DNA from: an uncultured Erwinia sp.
GTDB taxonomy: Bacteria > Pseudomonadota > Gammaproteobacteria > Enterobacterales > Enterobacteriaceae
Reading direction: 5' to 3'
Assembly: GCA_946221915.1 (NCBI GenBank)
Contig: CAMIKG010000009.1
Span: 43,910-107,909, forward strand
DNA length: 64,000 bases
This document shows, piece by piece, positions 53,523 to 61,867 of the stretch. Both the position numbers and the translations under genes were made by a program. Positions within the stretch are counted from its first letter, which is position 1. Every line of letters begins with the position of its first letter. The notes beneath the pieces are model-generated. The model made no database searches, had not been told where the DNA came from, and saw only the letters and a program-made list of their open reading frames with translations.

Positions 53523-54993
53523 ACAATAACCATTCGATTGGCAAACGCCACACCAGACGTACCAGCAAGCGCTGCATCAGTCGGGTGCGCGGTTCATGTT
53601 TATGCACCACCTCCCCCGCTTCGCCTTCATATTCGACCCAGTTAATCCGCCCCCAGCGATCCAGCCGCAGTTTCCAGGCTTTATCACGCATCCGCTGAGT
53701 AAAGCGGTCGTGCACCGCCGTCGCCAGCGCTTCGCTGTCAATCACAAAGCCCATTTCGGTATTCAGTACCGCTGAGCGCGGGTCGAAGTTAAACGAACCG
53801 ATAAACACTTTCTGGTTGTCGACACTAAAGGTTTTCGCATGCAGGCTGGAGCCGGAGTGCCCGGTCAGACCGCGATCGTGGGTGGCATCAGGGGCATCAT
53901 TGCCCGGCTTCATCTCATACAGCGCAATACCGCGACGCAGCAATCTTTTTCGCCATTTGGCGTAACCGGCATGGACAATCGACACGTCATTCGCCGCCAG
54001 CGAGTTGGTCAGAATAGCGATATTGACGCCGCGACGTTTCAGCGCCACCAGCTGCGCCACGCCAGCGCGCGTCGGGACAAAATAGGCGGAAATGATGTCG
54101 AACTGCTGACGCGGCGTGCCAATCACCTCCAGCATGCGCTGCGGCAACAGCGTCGAGGCGCGTGCACGGCCCAGCCCCTTACGCGGATCGTCACTCAGCA
54201 AACGCGTTTTTGCCCAAATCAGCTTTAATTCGCCGCTCTCCAGCTGAGTGACAAAAGAGGTGCTGTGCAGCCGCTGCAGATATTGCTGCACCTGTGGATT
54301 GGCGCGCCACTCCTCGGGTAAGCGCACCGCGGAACCTGGCGCATCATCGGCGGTATCGACCACTGACTGCAGCGGTGAGACGGCGCGGCTGCGCCAGTAG
54401 CGCTCAAAATCTTCACTCACTTCTTTCACCACGTGGCCAATAGCCAGCACGTCCAGGTCAGAAAACAGCGGTTCATCGCCAGCAGCAAAATACTCATCAC
54501 CGATATTGCGCCCGCCGACGATGGTGGCGATATCATCAACGGTAAAACTCTTGTTATGCATGCGGCGATTGAGACGCGCAAAGTCGCTGAGATAACCCAG
54601 CGCGCGCAGGGTACGGAAGGAGAAGGGATTAAACAGACGCACATCGATATTCGCATGGCGGTTCAGTTCACTCAGTGTGCGATCCAGCCCCATGGTGTTA
54701 TTGTCGTCAAGCAACAGACGCACTTTCACCCCACGCTCTGCCGCTTCCAGCAACGCGCTGAACAGTAAGCGCCCGGACATATCGTTTTGCCAGATATAGT
54801 ACTGCACGTCGATGCTGCGCTCGGCCAGGGAAATCAGCAAATAGCGTGCGGCAAAGGCATCCAGCCCCTCCTCCAGCGGATGGATACCGCTTTGCAATGG
54901 ATGACGTGCCACTCGCGGCGTAATCGCCCGCGCGAGACGGGTGGCGTCGGGTGCGTGCTCCCAGTCAGCTTCTGCAGCAAAAGCGTCGGACAT
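53521..54993 (-). CDS. clsC: Cardiolipin synthase C
   Basis: Makes cardiolipin from phosphatidylglycerol and phosphatidylethanolamine. 490 residues with two phospholipase D (HKD) motifs: His146, Lys148, Asp153 in HNKSFTVDD, and His385, Lys387, Asp392 in HAKTFSVDN. The C-terminal LRLDRWGRINWVEYE is typical. In E. coli ymdB precedes it and aids its function; ymdB is not present here. Complete. Confidence 0.94.
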   Translation of the reverse strand: MSDAFAAEADWEHAPDATRLARAITPRVARHPLQSGIHPLEEGLDAFAARYLLISLAERSIDVQYYIWQNDMSGRLLFSALLEAAERGVKVRLLLDDNNTMGLDRTLSELNRHANIDVRLFNPFSFRTLRALGYLSDFARLNRRMHNKSFTVDDIATIVGGRNIGDEYFAAGDEPLFSDLDVLAIGHVVKEVSEDFERYWRSRAVSPLQSVVDTADDAPGSAVRLPEEWRANPQVQQYLQRLHSTSFVTQLESGELKLIWAKTRLLSDDPRKGLGRARASTLLPQRMLEVIGTPRQQFDIISAYFVPTRAGVAQLVALKRRGVNIAILTNSLAANDVSIVHAGYAKWRKRLLRRGIALYEMKPGNDAPDATHDRGLTGHSGSSLHAKTFSVDNQKVFIGSFNFDPRSAVLNTEMGFVIDSEALATAVHDRFTQRMRDKAWKLRLDRWGRINWVEYEGEAGEVVHKHEPRTRLMQRLLVRLVWRLPIEWLL

Positions 54994-55494
54994 GGTGATT
55001 CCTTTATCAGCCTGATGGTGCTCAGTAGCGAATCATACCCGATCCGCTGGCGGGGCGGGATGCTTCTGCCCGATAAGCTATGCGCAGAAGAATTTACTTA
55101 TGTTTACTAAATCTTTGCTAATTGTTGACCCGGCGCGCGAATTTACTCTACCATTCGGACGTTTCTTACTCTGCTATGCAATGTTATTTTTTGCTGTGAA
55201 ATTAGACCATTACGTTGCGTGTATCTCATCAGTTGCGGGTCACTGGCAGTCAGGAGCAGAATATTCAGGATGATGTGGCGCCAGCCTCAATGATTCAGCA
55301 GTTCTGTTGCCATTAAGGCCAATTAACCTGAAAAAATTCTGTCGCCATAACAGCGATAAAGCGCGTTATGCGTCCTGACGCGCGTATGGAATCACAATAC
55401 CTTATATAAGCGGATAAATAAGAGACAACTGATTACGCCAAAAAATAATGGCGGTCTCAGACAGGGCTGCAATTTAAAGGGACAAGGAGAGAAT
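54994..55494. other. Intergenic region before the OmpA-like operon
   Basis: 501 bases with no supported gene. It must contain the promoters of clsC (left) and of the OmpA-like operon (right). TATATAAG at 55403-55410 is a possible -10 for the latter. AAGGAGAG lies just before the TTG start of the next gene. Confidence 0.4.
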
Positions 55495-57000
55495 TTGGAA
55501 CGCTATCGATTCAGGAAAACCAGCCTGCTGGTGGCAACTGCACTGCTGACCTCCAGCTGCGCCAGCATTCATCAGGCAGGACAGGATTATGGCACGGCGA
55601 TAGGCTGTGTGGGCGGCGCGGCGCTTGGCGGCGGACTGACTTATCTGATTACCGGCGATGCGAAAAAAGCGCTGGCGGGTGGGCTGGTCGGCGGTATTGC
55701 AGGTTGCGCCGTGGGCAATATCTGGCAAAACCGCGAGAAAGCACTGGCGCAGGTCGCCGCAGAGGAACATATCGCCATCAGTACTCGTCCACTCGAAGCT
55801 GCAGCGAACAGCAATAAGCAAACCGTTGGCCTGGTGGCGCAGGTAGAAGATAAAGGCATGTTCGACACCAATAGCGCTCAGCTCTCCGCCAGTGGCCTGC
55901 GTCAGGTGCAGAAAATCGCCGCTGCGATGAAACAGGGCGATCAGGGCGGCGTGATTCTGGTGGTCGGCCATACTGACGCCACTGGCAGCGCAGAATGGAA
56001 CCAGCGCCTGTCTGAACAGCGCGCGCAGAATGTCGGACGTGTGCTGGAACGTGCAGGACTTAGTGCGAAAAATCTTTATTTCCAGGGTGCAGGCTCCTCA
56101 CGTCCGCTGGCTGACAACACAAGTGACGCAGGACGCGCCGCTAACCGCCGCGTGGAAATTACCGGTCTTGCCAGCGAAGCGCTGTTAAAACAGCGTCTGG
56201 AGCAGGAAGGTAACAATCTTGCTTACCTGCGTTACGGTGCAACCATCCAGCAGCCTGCAGCAGCCAGCAGCAGCCGGACCACAAGCGCCAGCGCATCAGC
56301 ACGCCCGCAGGCAAAAAGTAAAAGCCGCGTTTCCACCAGCAGTAGCAGCAGTACATCATCGCCTTCGGCGACTGCCGCAGCATCCGCACCCGACGCGCGC
56401 AGCAGCGACACTTCCGGCAACGCAGCGATTGTTGATTTCGGCGGCCAGCGCGTGAACGCAGGCGTCCAGTCCGTCGCCGCAAATCTGAAACCACTGAGTA
56501 ACAAAGGCGGGCTGATCTCCAGCGCTAACGCCAGTGGCGCTGCGATGAGCTGCCTCGCGGACAGCGCGCGCGTCAGCGGTCAGGCGAAAAACCTTGCCAG
56601 CGGCAAGGCGGTGGAAACCCATGAAACCCGCGAATACTTTACCGGCATGAACGGCCGCGCCTGGGCGGGACTGGTCAATGGCCATCTGGTGACCCTGTCG
56701 CCTGTGAAAGTGTTGCGTGATGACGCCACCGTTACCGAAAATCCGCGCGTGTTTATCACCCGTGACTATCAGTCAAAAGGCAATCGCAAAGCCGATGCGC
56801 CGATCAGCGCACGGGCGAATGCCTGGGAAGGGGAAAACGACATTCTCTATCGCGTGTATCTGCAAAACGAAAAACAGCAGGCGATTTCCTGCATCGACCT
56901 GTTAGTACCAAAAGAAAAAACCAAAGCCCAGCAAGGTCAGCTGTTCTACAACAATCACAGTCAGGCCTGGATGGCGGGTTACACCCCGCAACGCGGCTAA
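55495..57000 (+). CDS. OmpA-like peptidoglycan-binding lipoprotein with unique C-terminal domain
   Basis: 501 residues, starting with TTG at 55495 after a strong AAGGAGA. A lipoprotein-type signal ends at Cys22 (TSSC; Thr at -3 is unusual). A glycine zipper covers about 33-75. An OmpA C-terminal domain covers about 112-225, with Asp161 and Arg176 at the positions that bind diaminopimelate in OmpA (GHTDATGS and SEQRAQNV) and NRRVEI at its end. A Ser/Ala-rich linker (255-310) leads to a C-terminal domain of about 190 residues with two cysteines that I do not recognise. First of three coupled genes. Confidence 0.85.
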   Translation: MERYRFRKTSLLVATALLTSSCASIHQAGQDYGTAIGCVGGAALGGGLTYLITGDAKKALAGGLVGGIAGCAVGNIWQNREKALAQVAAEEHIAISTRPLEAAANSNKQTVGLVAQVEDKGMFDTNSAQLSASGLRQVQKIAAAMKQGDQGGVILVVGHTDATGSAEWNQRLSEQRAQNVGRVLERAGLSAKNLYFQGAGSSRPLADNTSDAGRAANRRVEITGLASEALLKQRLEQEGNNLAYLRYGATIQQPAAASSSRTTSASASARPQAKSKSRVSTSSSSSTSSPSATAAASAPDARSSDTSGNAAIVDFGGQRVNAGVQSVAANLKPLSNKGGLISSANASGAAMSCLADSARVSGQAKNLASGKAVETHETREYFTGMNGRAWAGLVNGHLVTLSPVKVLRDDATVTENPRVFITRDYQSKGNRKADAPISARANAWEGENDILYRVYLQNEKQQAISCIDLLVPKEKTKAQQGQLFYNNHSQAWMAGYTPQRG

Positions 57001-57016
57001 TTTAAGGAAATTAAAC

Positions 57017-58714
57017 ATGGAATTATTCCAGACTATCGCAGAAACCATTTCATTGTACCGCTATATCTTCTGGCCGCTGCTCGGCCTGATGGCGCTGGTG
57101 ATCATCTTTATCCGCTGGTGGGACCAGGTGAGTTACTTCTTTCTTAATCTGATGAGCGGCCTGCCGCTGCTGGGTCATGTGGCGCGTTTGTCGCGCAGCA
57201 ATGAACCTCGCCGTAAAGGCACTGGCGATCATGCATGGTATCCGGCAGAAGAGGCGATTTGCGCCAAATACTGGCAATACTACAAAACCTCGAATCTGGA
57301 TGCCGATTTCTATCTGCGCTGTGTAAATTATCTGAACAAAGTCGATGAGCGTGGCCGTAAGCCCACGGGTCCGCTGTTGTGGGCGGGCAGTATTGCGCTG
57401 GTGTTGCTCGAAGCCTTTATTTTTGCCCTGGTGCTGTCGCCGTTTATCGCCAACAACATCTCCGCCAATCAGGCTGAATTTTCCGCCATCGTAGTTTCGA
57501 TCCTAATCGGTGTTATCCTGGTGCCTGCCACCCATCTGATGGGCGCGGAGCTGCATAAAAACACGCTGATCAAGAAAATCAAATACTGGCACGGTGAAGA
57601 GCGCCACAGCGGCAATGCGAAAAACCTGCAAAAGAACAAAGACGTCTCACTGGAAAATACTCGTGTTGACGATAACGATCCCGCCTATCTGCAAATGCTC
57701 AACCGCGTGACGCATAATGCGCGCGTCACACCGCAATACTGGGCAACCGGGATGGCGATTGCGCTGATTATCTTCTTTGCCGTCGGCGCTTACTTTGTGC
57801 GTGCCGCCACCATCAATGCCATGGATACTCAGGCCGTTAATGGTTCACCGTTCTCGCAGCAAGTGACCACCAGCGCCCAGGATTCCCCCTTTGATCTGCC
57901 AGCGGAAGCCGCAGCGGATAATGCCAAAGCCGATCAGCAGGCGAATAAAGAGATTACTGATAACCGCGTATTCGCTTCCAAGCTGACCTTTATCATTCTG
58001 TCAGTGATTTTCGTTGGCGTGCAGCTGATTGGTATCCTGATTGGCCTGCTGCGATCCTTTGCCGGTATCGAGTCGAAAGCGGCGGCGCAGTATATCGGCG
58101 GGTTTAGCGGTTCCGAAGAGTTTGCTAACTGGCACGCCGCACGCCGCGATCGCGTTGAGCGTGATGCTCAGGAAAAACTGACGGCCTTGCAGACCCGTCT
58201 GGTGATGAAACGCTCTATCAGCCAGAGTGAACCGGCCTCTTCGCTGCCGAGCTTCAGCGATTACGTCAGCGGGAAAATGCGCGAGAAAGCACGCAGCGAT
58301 GAAGAACTGAGCAGACATCTGAAACAGAAAAACGATGTTCAGGCGTTGCAACAGTCCGCTACTGCACCGCAGGTGGCTCCTGTCGCCCTGCAAGCTGCGC
58401 CAGCCGCCGCTGTCGTAGCTGAACCTGCGCCAGTGGCCGCCGCAGCGCCCGCTGTTGTGGCGGAAGCGGCGCCCGCAGCAGCGCCAGCGCCACAGCCGGT
58501 TAGCCCAGCCGCTCAGCCTGCTACAGTGGTCGCGGCCAGCACCGACAACGATGCGGAGAAACAGCGTGTGCATGCCCTTGGCGATCTGACCTCGTTTAAC
58601 GATGAGCAACTGCAGCTGATTGCTGACGATCAGGGCATCGCCTTCAGCGCCCTGCAGAAGCGCCAGCAGGTGCAGATTATGCTGAATAAAGCCCGGGGCG
58701 GGAGTGCATCATGA
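57017..58714 (+). CDS. Multi-pass inner-membrane protein of unknown function
   Basis: 565 residues. Hydrophobic spans lie at about 16-34, 118-143, 153-175, 243-263 and 322-346, with a possible extra one at 37-55. Between 263 and 320 is a periplasmic or loop segment rich in Ala/Gln. After residue 350 comes a soluble charged helix, an Ala/Pro-rich linker (450-505), and a final stretch (LTSFNDEQLQLIADDQGI, then KRQQVQIMLNKAR) resembling a SAP/HeH-type helix pair. It starts 16 bases after the lipoprotein gene with AAGGAAA, and its stop overlaps the next start as ATGA. No known family recognised. Confidence 0.8.
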   Translation: MELFQTIAETISLYRYIFWPLLGLMALVIIFIRWWDQVSYFFLNLMSGLPLLGHVARLSRSNEPRRKGTGDHAWYPAEEAICAKYWQYYKTSNLDADFYLRCVNYLNKVDERGRKPTGPLLWAGSIALVLLEAFIFALVLSPFIANNISANQAEFSAIVVSILIGVILVPATHLMGAELHKNTLIKKIKYWHGEERHSGNAKNLQKNKDVSLENTRVDDNDPAYLQMLNRVTHNARVTPQYWATGMAIALIIFFAVGAYFVRAATINAMDTQAVNGSPFSQQVTTSAQDSPFDLPAEAAADNAKADQQANKEITDNRVFASKLTFIILSVIFVGVQLIGILIGLLRSFAGIESKAAAQYIGGFSGSEEFANWHAARRDRVERDAQEKLTALQTRLVMKRSISQSEPASSLPSFSDYVSGKMREKARSDEELSRHLKQKNDVQALQQSATAPQVAPVALQAAPAAAVVAEPAPVAAAAPAVVAEAAPAAAPAPQPVSPAAQPATVVAASTDNDAEKQRVHALGDLTSFNDEQLQLIADDQGIAFSALQKRQQVQIMLNKARGGSAS

Positions 58715-59541
58715 GAACGCTTGTCGCCCTGATGCTGGCGGCGTGGTCTCTGAGCGCCACCGCTGCCGAGCGCAATGATATTCCCAGCTGCTATAGCTTT
58801 GCCAAACTCGATGAGCATCGCCCGGCTTACAGCGGCCGTGAACTGGTGATTATCATCGATCAAACCGTCAAGGTGCCAACCGAGCTGAAAAAATCGGTCT
58901 GGCAGCAGGTGCTGCGTTACACGCAACCCGGCGACCACGTCATGCTCTATCAGTTCTCTGCGCTGTTGCAGGATAACTATATGAAACGCGTGTTTGACGG
59001 CAAGCTGGAGACGCCCTTTACCGACCAGAAAGCGCGTAACAGTCTGGGAATGGATAGCCTGAAATCACTTGATGGCTGCCTGCAGCAGCAGAAGCAGTTT
59101 TTTGCCAAAACCATTGGCAGCAAAATGGCGGGTGCTTTCGCGGATAAAGGCGACAATATCGCCAAAAGCGAAATTATGGACAGCCTGAAACGCATCAGTG
59201 ACGATCTCAAGTCGGCGCCTGCGGAGCAGAAAACTGTGCTGCTGGTTTCCGACATGCTGGAGAACAGCGATTTTGGCAGTTTCTACAGTAATAATCAGAT
59301 CCGCCTGCTCACGCCGGAAAAAGAGATGGCGCGCGTTAAGAAACAGAATCTGCTGGCTGATTTTGGCGGCGCGCAGGTTTATATCGCAGGCGCCGGGCTG
59401 ATTGATACCGACGCGAAGAACAACTATCGCTCCGGTAAAATTATGCAGCAGCTGGAAGCGTTCTGGCGCGACTACTTTATCGCCTCACAGGCTGAAGTAG
59501 CGAGCTTTGGCGCGCCAGAACTGACGGTAGACTTGCGTTAG
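58711..59541 (+). CDS. Periplasmic vWA-like protein of unknown function
   Basis: 276 residues with a signal peptide ending near ATA-AE. The fold looks like a von Willebrand A domain: strand LVIIIDQT with Asp50 and Thr52, then a second acidic strand TVLLVSDMLENSDFG with Asp181. The full MIDAS pattern DxSxS is not met (DQTVK), so metal binding may be lost or altered. It overlaps the membrane-protein gene by 4 bases, so the two are made together. Likely a periplasmic partner of the lipoprotein and membrane protein. Confidence 0.78.
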   Translation: MRTLVALMLAAWSLSATAAERNDIPSCYSFAKLDEHRPAYSGRELVIIIDQTVKVPTELKKSVWQQVLRYTQPGDHVMLYQFSALLQDNYMKRVFDGKLETPFTDQKARNSLGMDSLKSLDGCLQQQKQFFAKTIGSKMAGAFADKGDNIAKSEIMDSLKRISDDLKSAPAEQKTVLLVSDMLENSDFGSFYSNNQIRLLTPEKEMARVKKQNLLADFGGAQVYIAGAGLIDTDAKNNYRSGKIMQQLEAFWRDYFIASQAEVASFGAPELTVDLR

Positions 59542-59615
59542 TCGGGTTTCTCCGCAGCCCATTCATTCCTTTGCAGGCTGGAATTGATGGGTAAAAATCA
59601 GTTCAGGTGATGGCA

Positions 59616-59735
59616 GTTCCCCCTCCCCCCCCTCCCCCATTTTATGGGGGAGGGAGCAATGCCGGATGATCCCTCATTAAATGGGGGAGAGAGCAATGCC
59701 GAATTCTCCTCCATTAAATGGGGAGGAAACCATCA
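59616..59735. repeat. Dispersed intergenic repeat, copy D, with three tandem palindromes
   Basis: CTCCCCCATTTTATGGGGGA, CCCTCATTAAATGGGGGAG and CTCCATTAAATGGGGAGG follow each other at about 38-base spacing, joined by GAGCAATGCCG. The arms resemble the first half of copies A and B. Confidence 0.6.
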
Positions 59736-59823
59736 CGAATCCTCAAACAATTATGTGCTCAATCCTTAAGTGCAATTTCGTCTAGACTTAGCGAACACAG
59801 CCCGCGCACCGGAGGATCGCCCT

Positions 59824-60972
59824 ATGTCCGCACAACCGCGCCATCAGCCCCAGCTGTTCCGCAGCTTTTTTCAGGGCAGCTTCGCCTGTTCCACCGCCTG
59901 TCGCGCCGAAGGTAAACGTGTCGACCTGGTGATTAACAGCGGGCACGATATGCTGCTGGATAAAGACTACGCCACCCTGGCGGAACATCATCTGCTCACC
60001 GCACGCGACGGTGCGCGCTGGTATCTGATTGAGCAGCAACCCGGTGAATACGACTGGTCCACCTTTACGCCGATGCTGCACGCGGCAGAGCGCCACGGCG
60101 TGGAAATTATCTGGGAACTGGCGCACTTCGGTTATCCGTCGCATCTGGATATCTGGCAGCCAAAGTTTATCGACAGCTTTGCCCGCTTTGCGCGTGCGAT
60201 GGCCGAAGTGATGCGCGATGAGGGCCATACGCAGCCGTTTTTCACCCCGGTAAATCAGATCTCTTTCTGGTCGTGGGCGGGTGCCGAAGTGGCATGGCTC
60301 AATCCCAACAGCAGCGCGCGGGCGAAAGAGCTTAAGCGACAGCTGGTGCGCGCTAGCCTGGCGGCGATGGATGCCATCCGCGATATTCTGCCGCAGGCGC
60401 GTTTTGTGCTGACCGATCCGCTGGTGCATATCGCCGCGACGGACAGCAGTGAGGCGACGCTCAGGGAAGCGCAGCGCCAGCATCTGGCACAATTTGAAGC
60501 CTGGGATATGCTGAGCGGTCGCCTGCACCCGGAGCTGGGCGGCGATGCGCGCTATCTGGATATTATTGGTGTGAATTACTATCCCGATAATCAGTGGTTC
60601 AGCAGTGGCGAGCCGCTGCCGCTGGGACATCCGGCCTGGCGTCCGCTGCATCAGCTGCTGGCGGAAGTCGCGCAGCGCTACCAGCGGCCATTATTGCTGG
60701 CGGAAACGGGCGCTGAAGGTGATGCGCGTGCTGGCTGGCTGCGCACGGTGATGGAACAGGTCAATATCGCGCTGGATAACGGCATTCCATTAGAAGGAGT
60801 ATCGCTGTATCCGGTGGCGGAATATCCGTCATGGGCTGACTATCGTCGTTCACCGGGGGCACTGCTCGGCCTGCCCGATCCCAATGGCAACCGCACGGTG
60901 TATGAACCGCTGGCGCTGGAACTGCGCAGTCAGCAAATTAAAATGCAGAACGTTCAGGGACGTAAGGCGTGA
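59824..60972 (+). CDS. Clan-A glycoside hydrolase-like protein
   Basis: 382 residues from the ATG at 59824, preceded by GGAGG; an upstream in-frame ATG has no such site. It looks like a TIM-barrel glycosidase related to GH1/GH5-type enzymes: WYLIEQQPGEYDWSTFTPML, WELAHFGYPSHLDIW, GVNYYPDNQWF, and LLAETGAEG with Glu294 as probable nucleophile. At the acid/base position, where relatives have Asn-Glu, this protein has Asn144-Gln145 (TPVNQISFWSW). No signal peptide. Substrate unknown; no sugar genes adjoin. Confidence 0.75.
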   Translation: MSAQPRHQPQLFRSFFQGSFACSTACRAEGKRVDLVINSGHDMLLDKDYATLAEHHLLTARDGARWYLIEQQPGEYDWSTFTPMLHAAERHGVEIIWELAHFGYPSHLDIWQPKFIDSFARFARAMAEVMRDEGHTQPFFTPVNQISFWSWAGAEVAWLNPNSSARAKELKRQLVRASLAAMDAIRDILPQARFVLTDPLVHIAATDSSEATLREAQRQHLAQFEAWDMLSGRLHPELGGDARYLDIIGVNYYPDNQWFSSGEPLPLGHPAWRPLHQLLAEVAQRYQRPLLLAETGAEGDARAGWLRTVMEQVNIALDNGIPLEGVSLYPVAEYPSWADYRRSPGALLGLPDPNGNRTVYEPLALELRSQQIKMQNVQGRKA

Positions 60973-61124
60973 TCTTTCTGGTAACAGGACTGGACATCGA
61001 TGGGCTGCTCCGGCGGATGGCGCACATCCGACAGCCAGGTCATCACAAACAGGATAATGACGCTAATCAGGCAGGCAGAGAGTAAACCAATTACCGCGAT
61101 AAGTTTGTCATCTCTGTTTTCCAT
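60954..61124 (-). CDS. Small single-pass membrane protein (56 residues)
   Basis: MENRDDKLIAVIGLLSACLI begins the product; one hydrophobic span covers about residues 8-30, then a hydrophilic tail with one Cys (VQSCYQKDHALRP). GGAGAGG lies 6 bases before the ATG at 61124, a strong ribosome-binding site. The 3' end overlaps the glycosidase gene by 19 bases on the opposite strand. Second of two small genes on this strand. I do not recognise it. Confidence 0.65.
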   Translation of the reverse strand: MENRDDKLIAVIGLLSACLISVIILFVMTWLSDVRHPPEQPIDVQSCYQKDHALRP

Positions 61125-61168
61125 CACCATCCTCTCCGTTCATGACTGGCATTGCGCTGCCGGAGGCA

Positions 61169-61312
61169 TCAGGTCATCCACAGCGTAATCATCAGAACGA
61201 AGATTATAAGTGTAAAAGAGGTCACTGCAAGCACCACGATGGCAAACTGCGCATCATCGAGGGGTACCCGCGGCTCTTTCTCCCGCTCGGGCGGGGGTGT
61301 CATATTGTCCAT
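61169..61312 (-). CDS. Small single-pass membrane protein (47 residues)
   Basis: MDNMTPPPEREKEPRVPLDD is followed by one hydrophobic span to the C terminus (FAIVVLAVTSFTLIIFVLMI). The ribosome-binding site AAGAG is weak. It lies 44 bases upstream of the 56-residue membrane protein and is probably cotranscribed with it. Both follow the scheme of a short charged end with one helix, like small subunits or regulators of membrane complexes; the partner is unknown. Confidence 0.6.
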   Translation of the reverse strand: MDNMTPPPEREKEPRVPLDDAQFAIVVLAVTSFTLIIFVLMITLWMT

Positions 61313-61519
61313 TTCACTCTTAAGCAACAGGCAAACATCAGGTTTAAATAACGGTCACAGCAGATAGCAGATTTAATCAAATGAAACGCTATGTTCAAAA
61401 ATCTGATGTGCCGAATTGCACAACAAACTGTGTCTTATTGTGCAGATAAAAAAGTCAAATATACGTTAGCTTATTCAGAACCGTCGCAAACTGCGCGCGA
61501 ATGATGGCAGAAGGCAGTC

Positions 61520-61684
61520 TTAGCTTTTCGCGGATTTTAACATAGAACCGCCGGAGAATAACCTGCCTGTTTGTTTCAGATGCTGCAGTGGCGCGGTATT
61601 TACCGGCCTTTCCGGTGTTATCGCTGACAAGAACGTTACAGTACCAACTAAAGCAATCAATAACTTACATAATAAAAATCGCAT
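61520..61684 (-). CDS. Possible small exported protein
   Basis: 54 residues from the ATG at 61684 (MRFLLCKLLIALVGTVTFLS), or 66 from 61720. The N terminus looks like a signal sequence, and the rest is short and basic. No good ribosome-binding site is visible at either start, so this is weak. The gap 61313-61519 holds only an inverted repeat TGCACAA/TTGTGCA (61417-61444). Confidence 0.3.
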   Translation of the reverse strand: MRFLLCKLLIALVGTVTFLSAITPERPVNTAPLQHLKQTGRLFSGGSMLKSAKS

Positions 61685-61867
61685 TATGCGCTGCAATAAC
61701 GGATTGCAGATAATAAACATGGGATGGATTAAGTTTTTTTAAGCATAAGATAGTGTGTTTTGTTATTTATCTATCAGGGTTACACACAGCAATGAACAGT
61801 TCGGGAATTAAACCTGATATCAGCACAAAAAACACACGGTCCTTTTTATCATTCCAGCCAGGTCACT

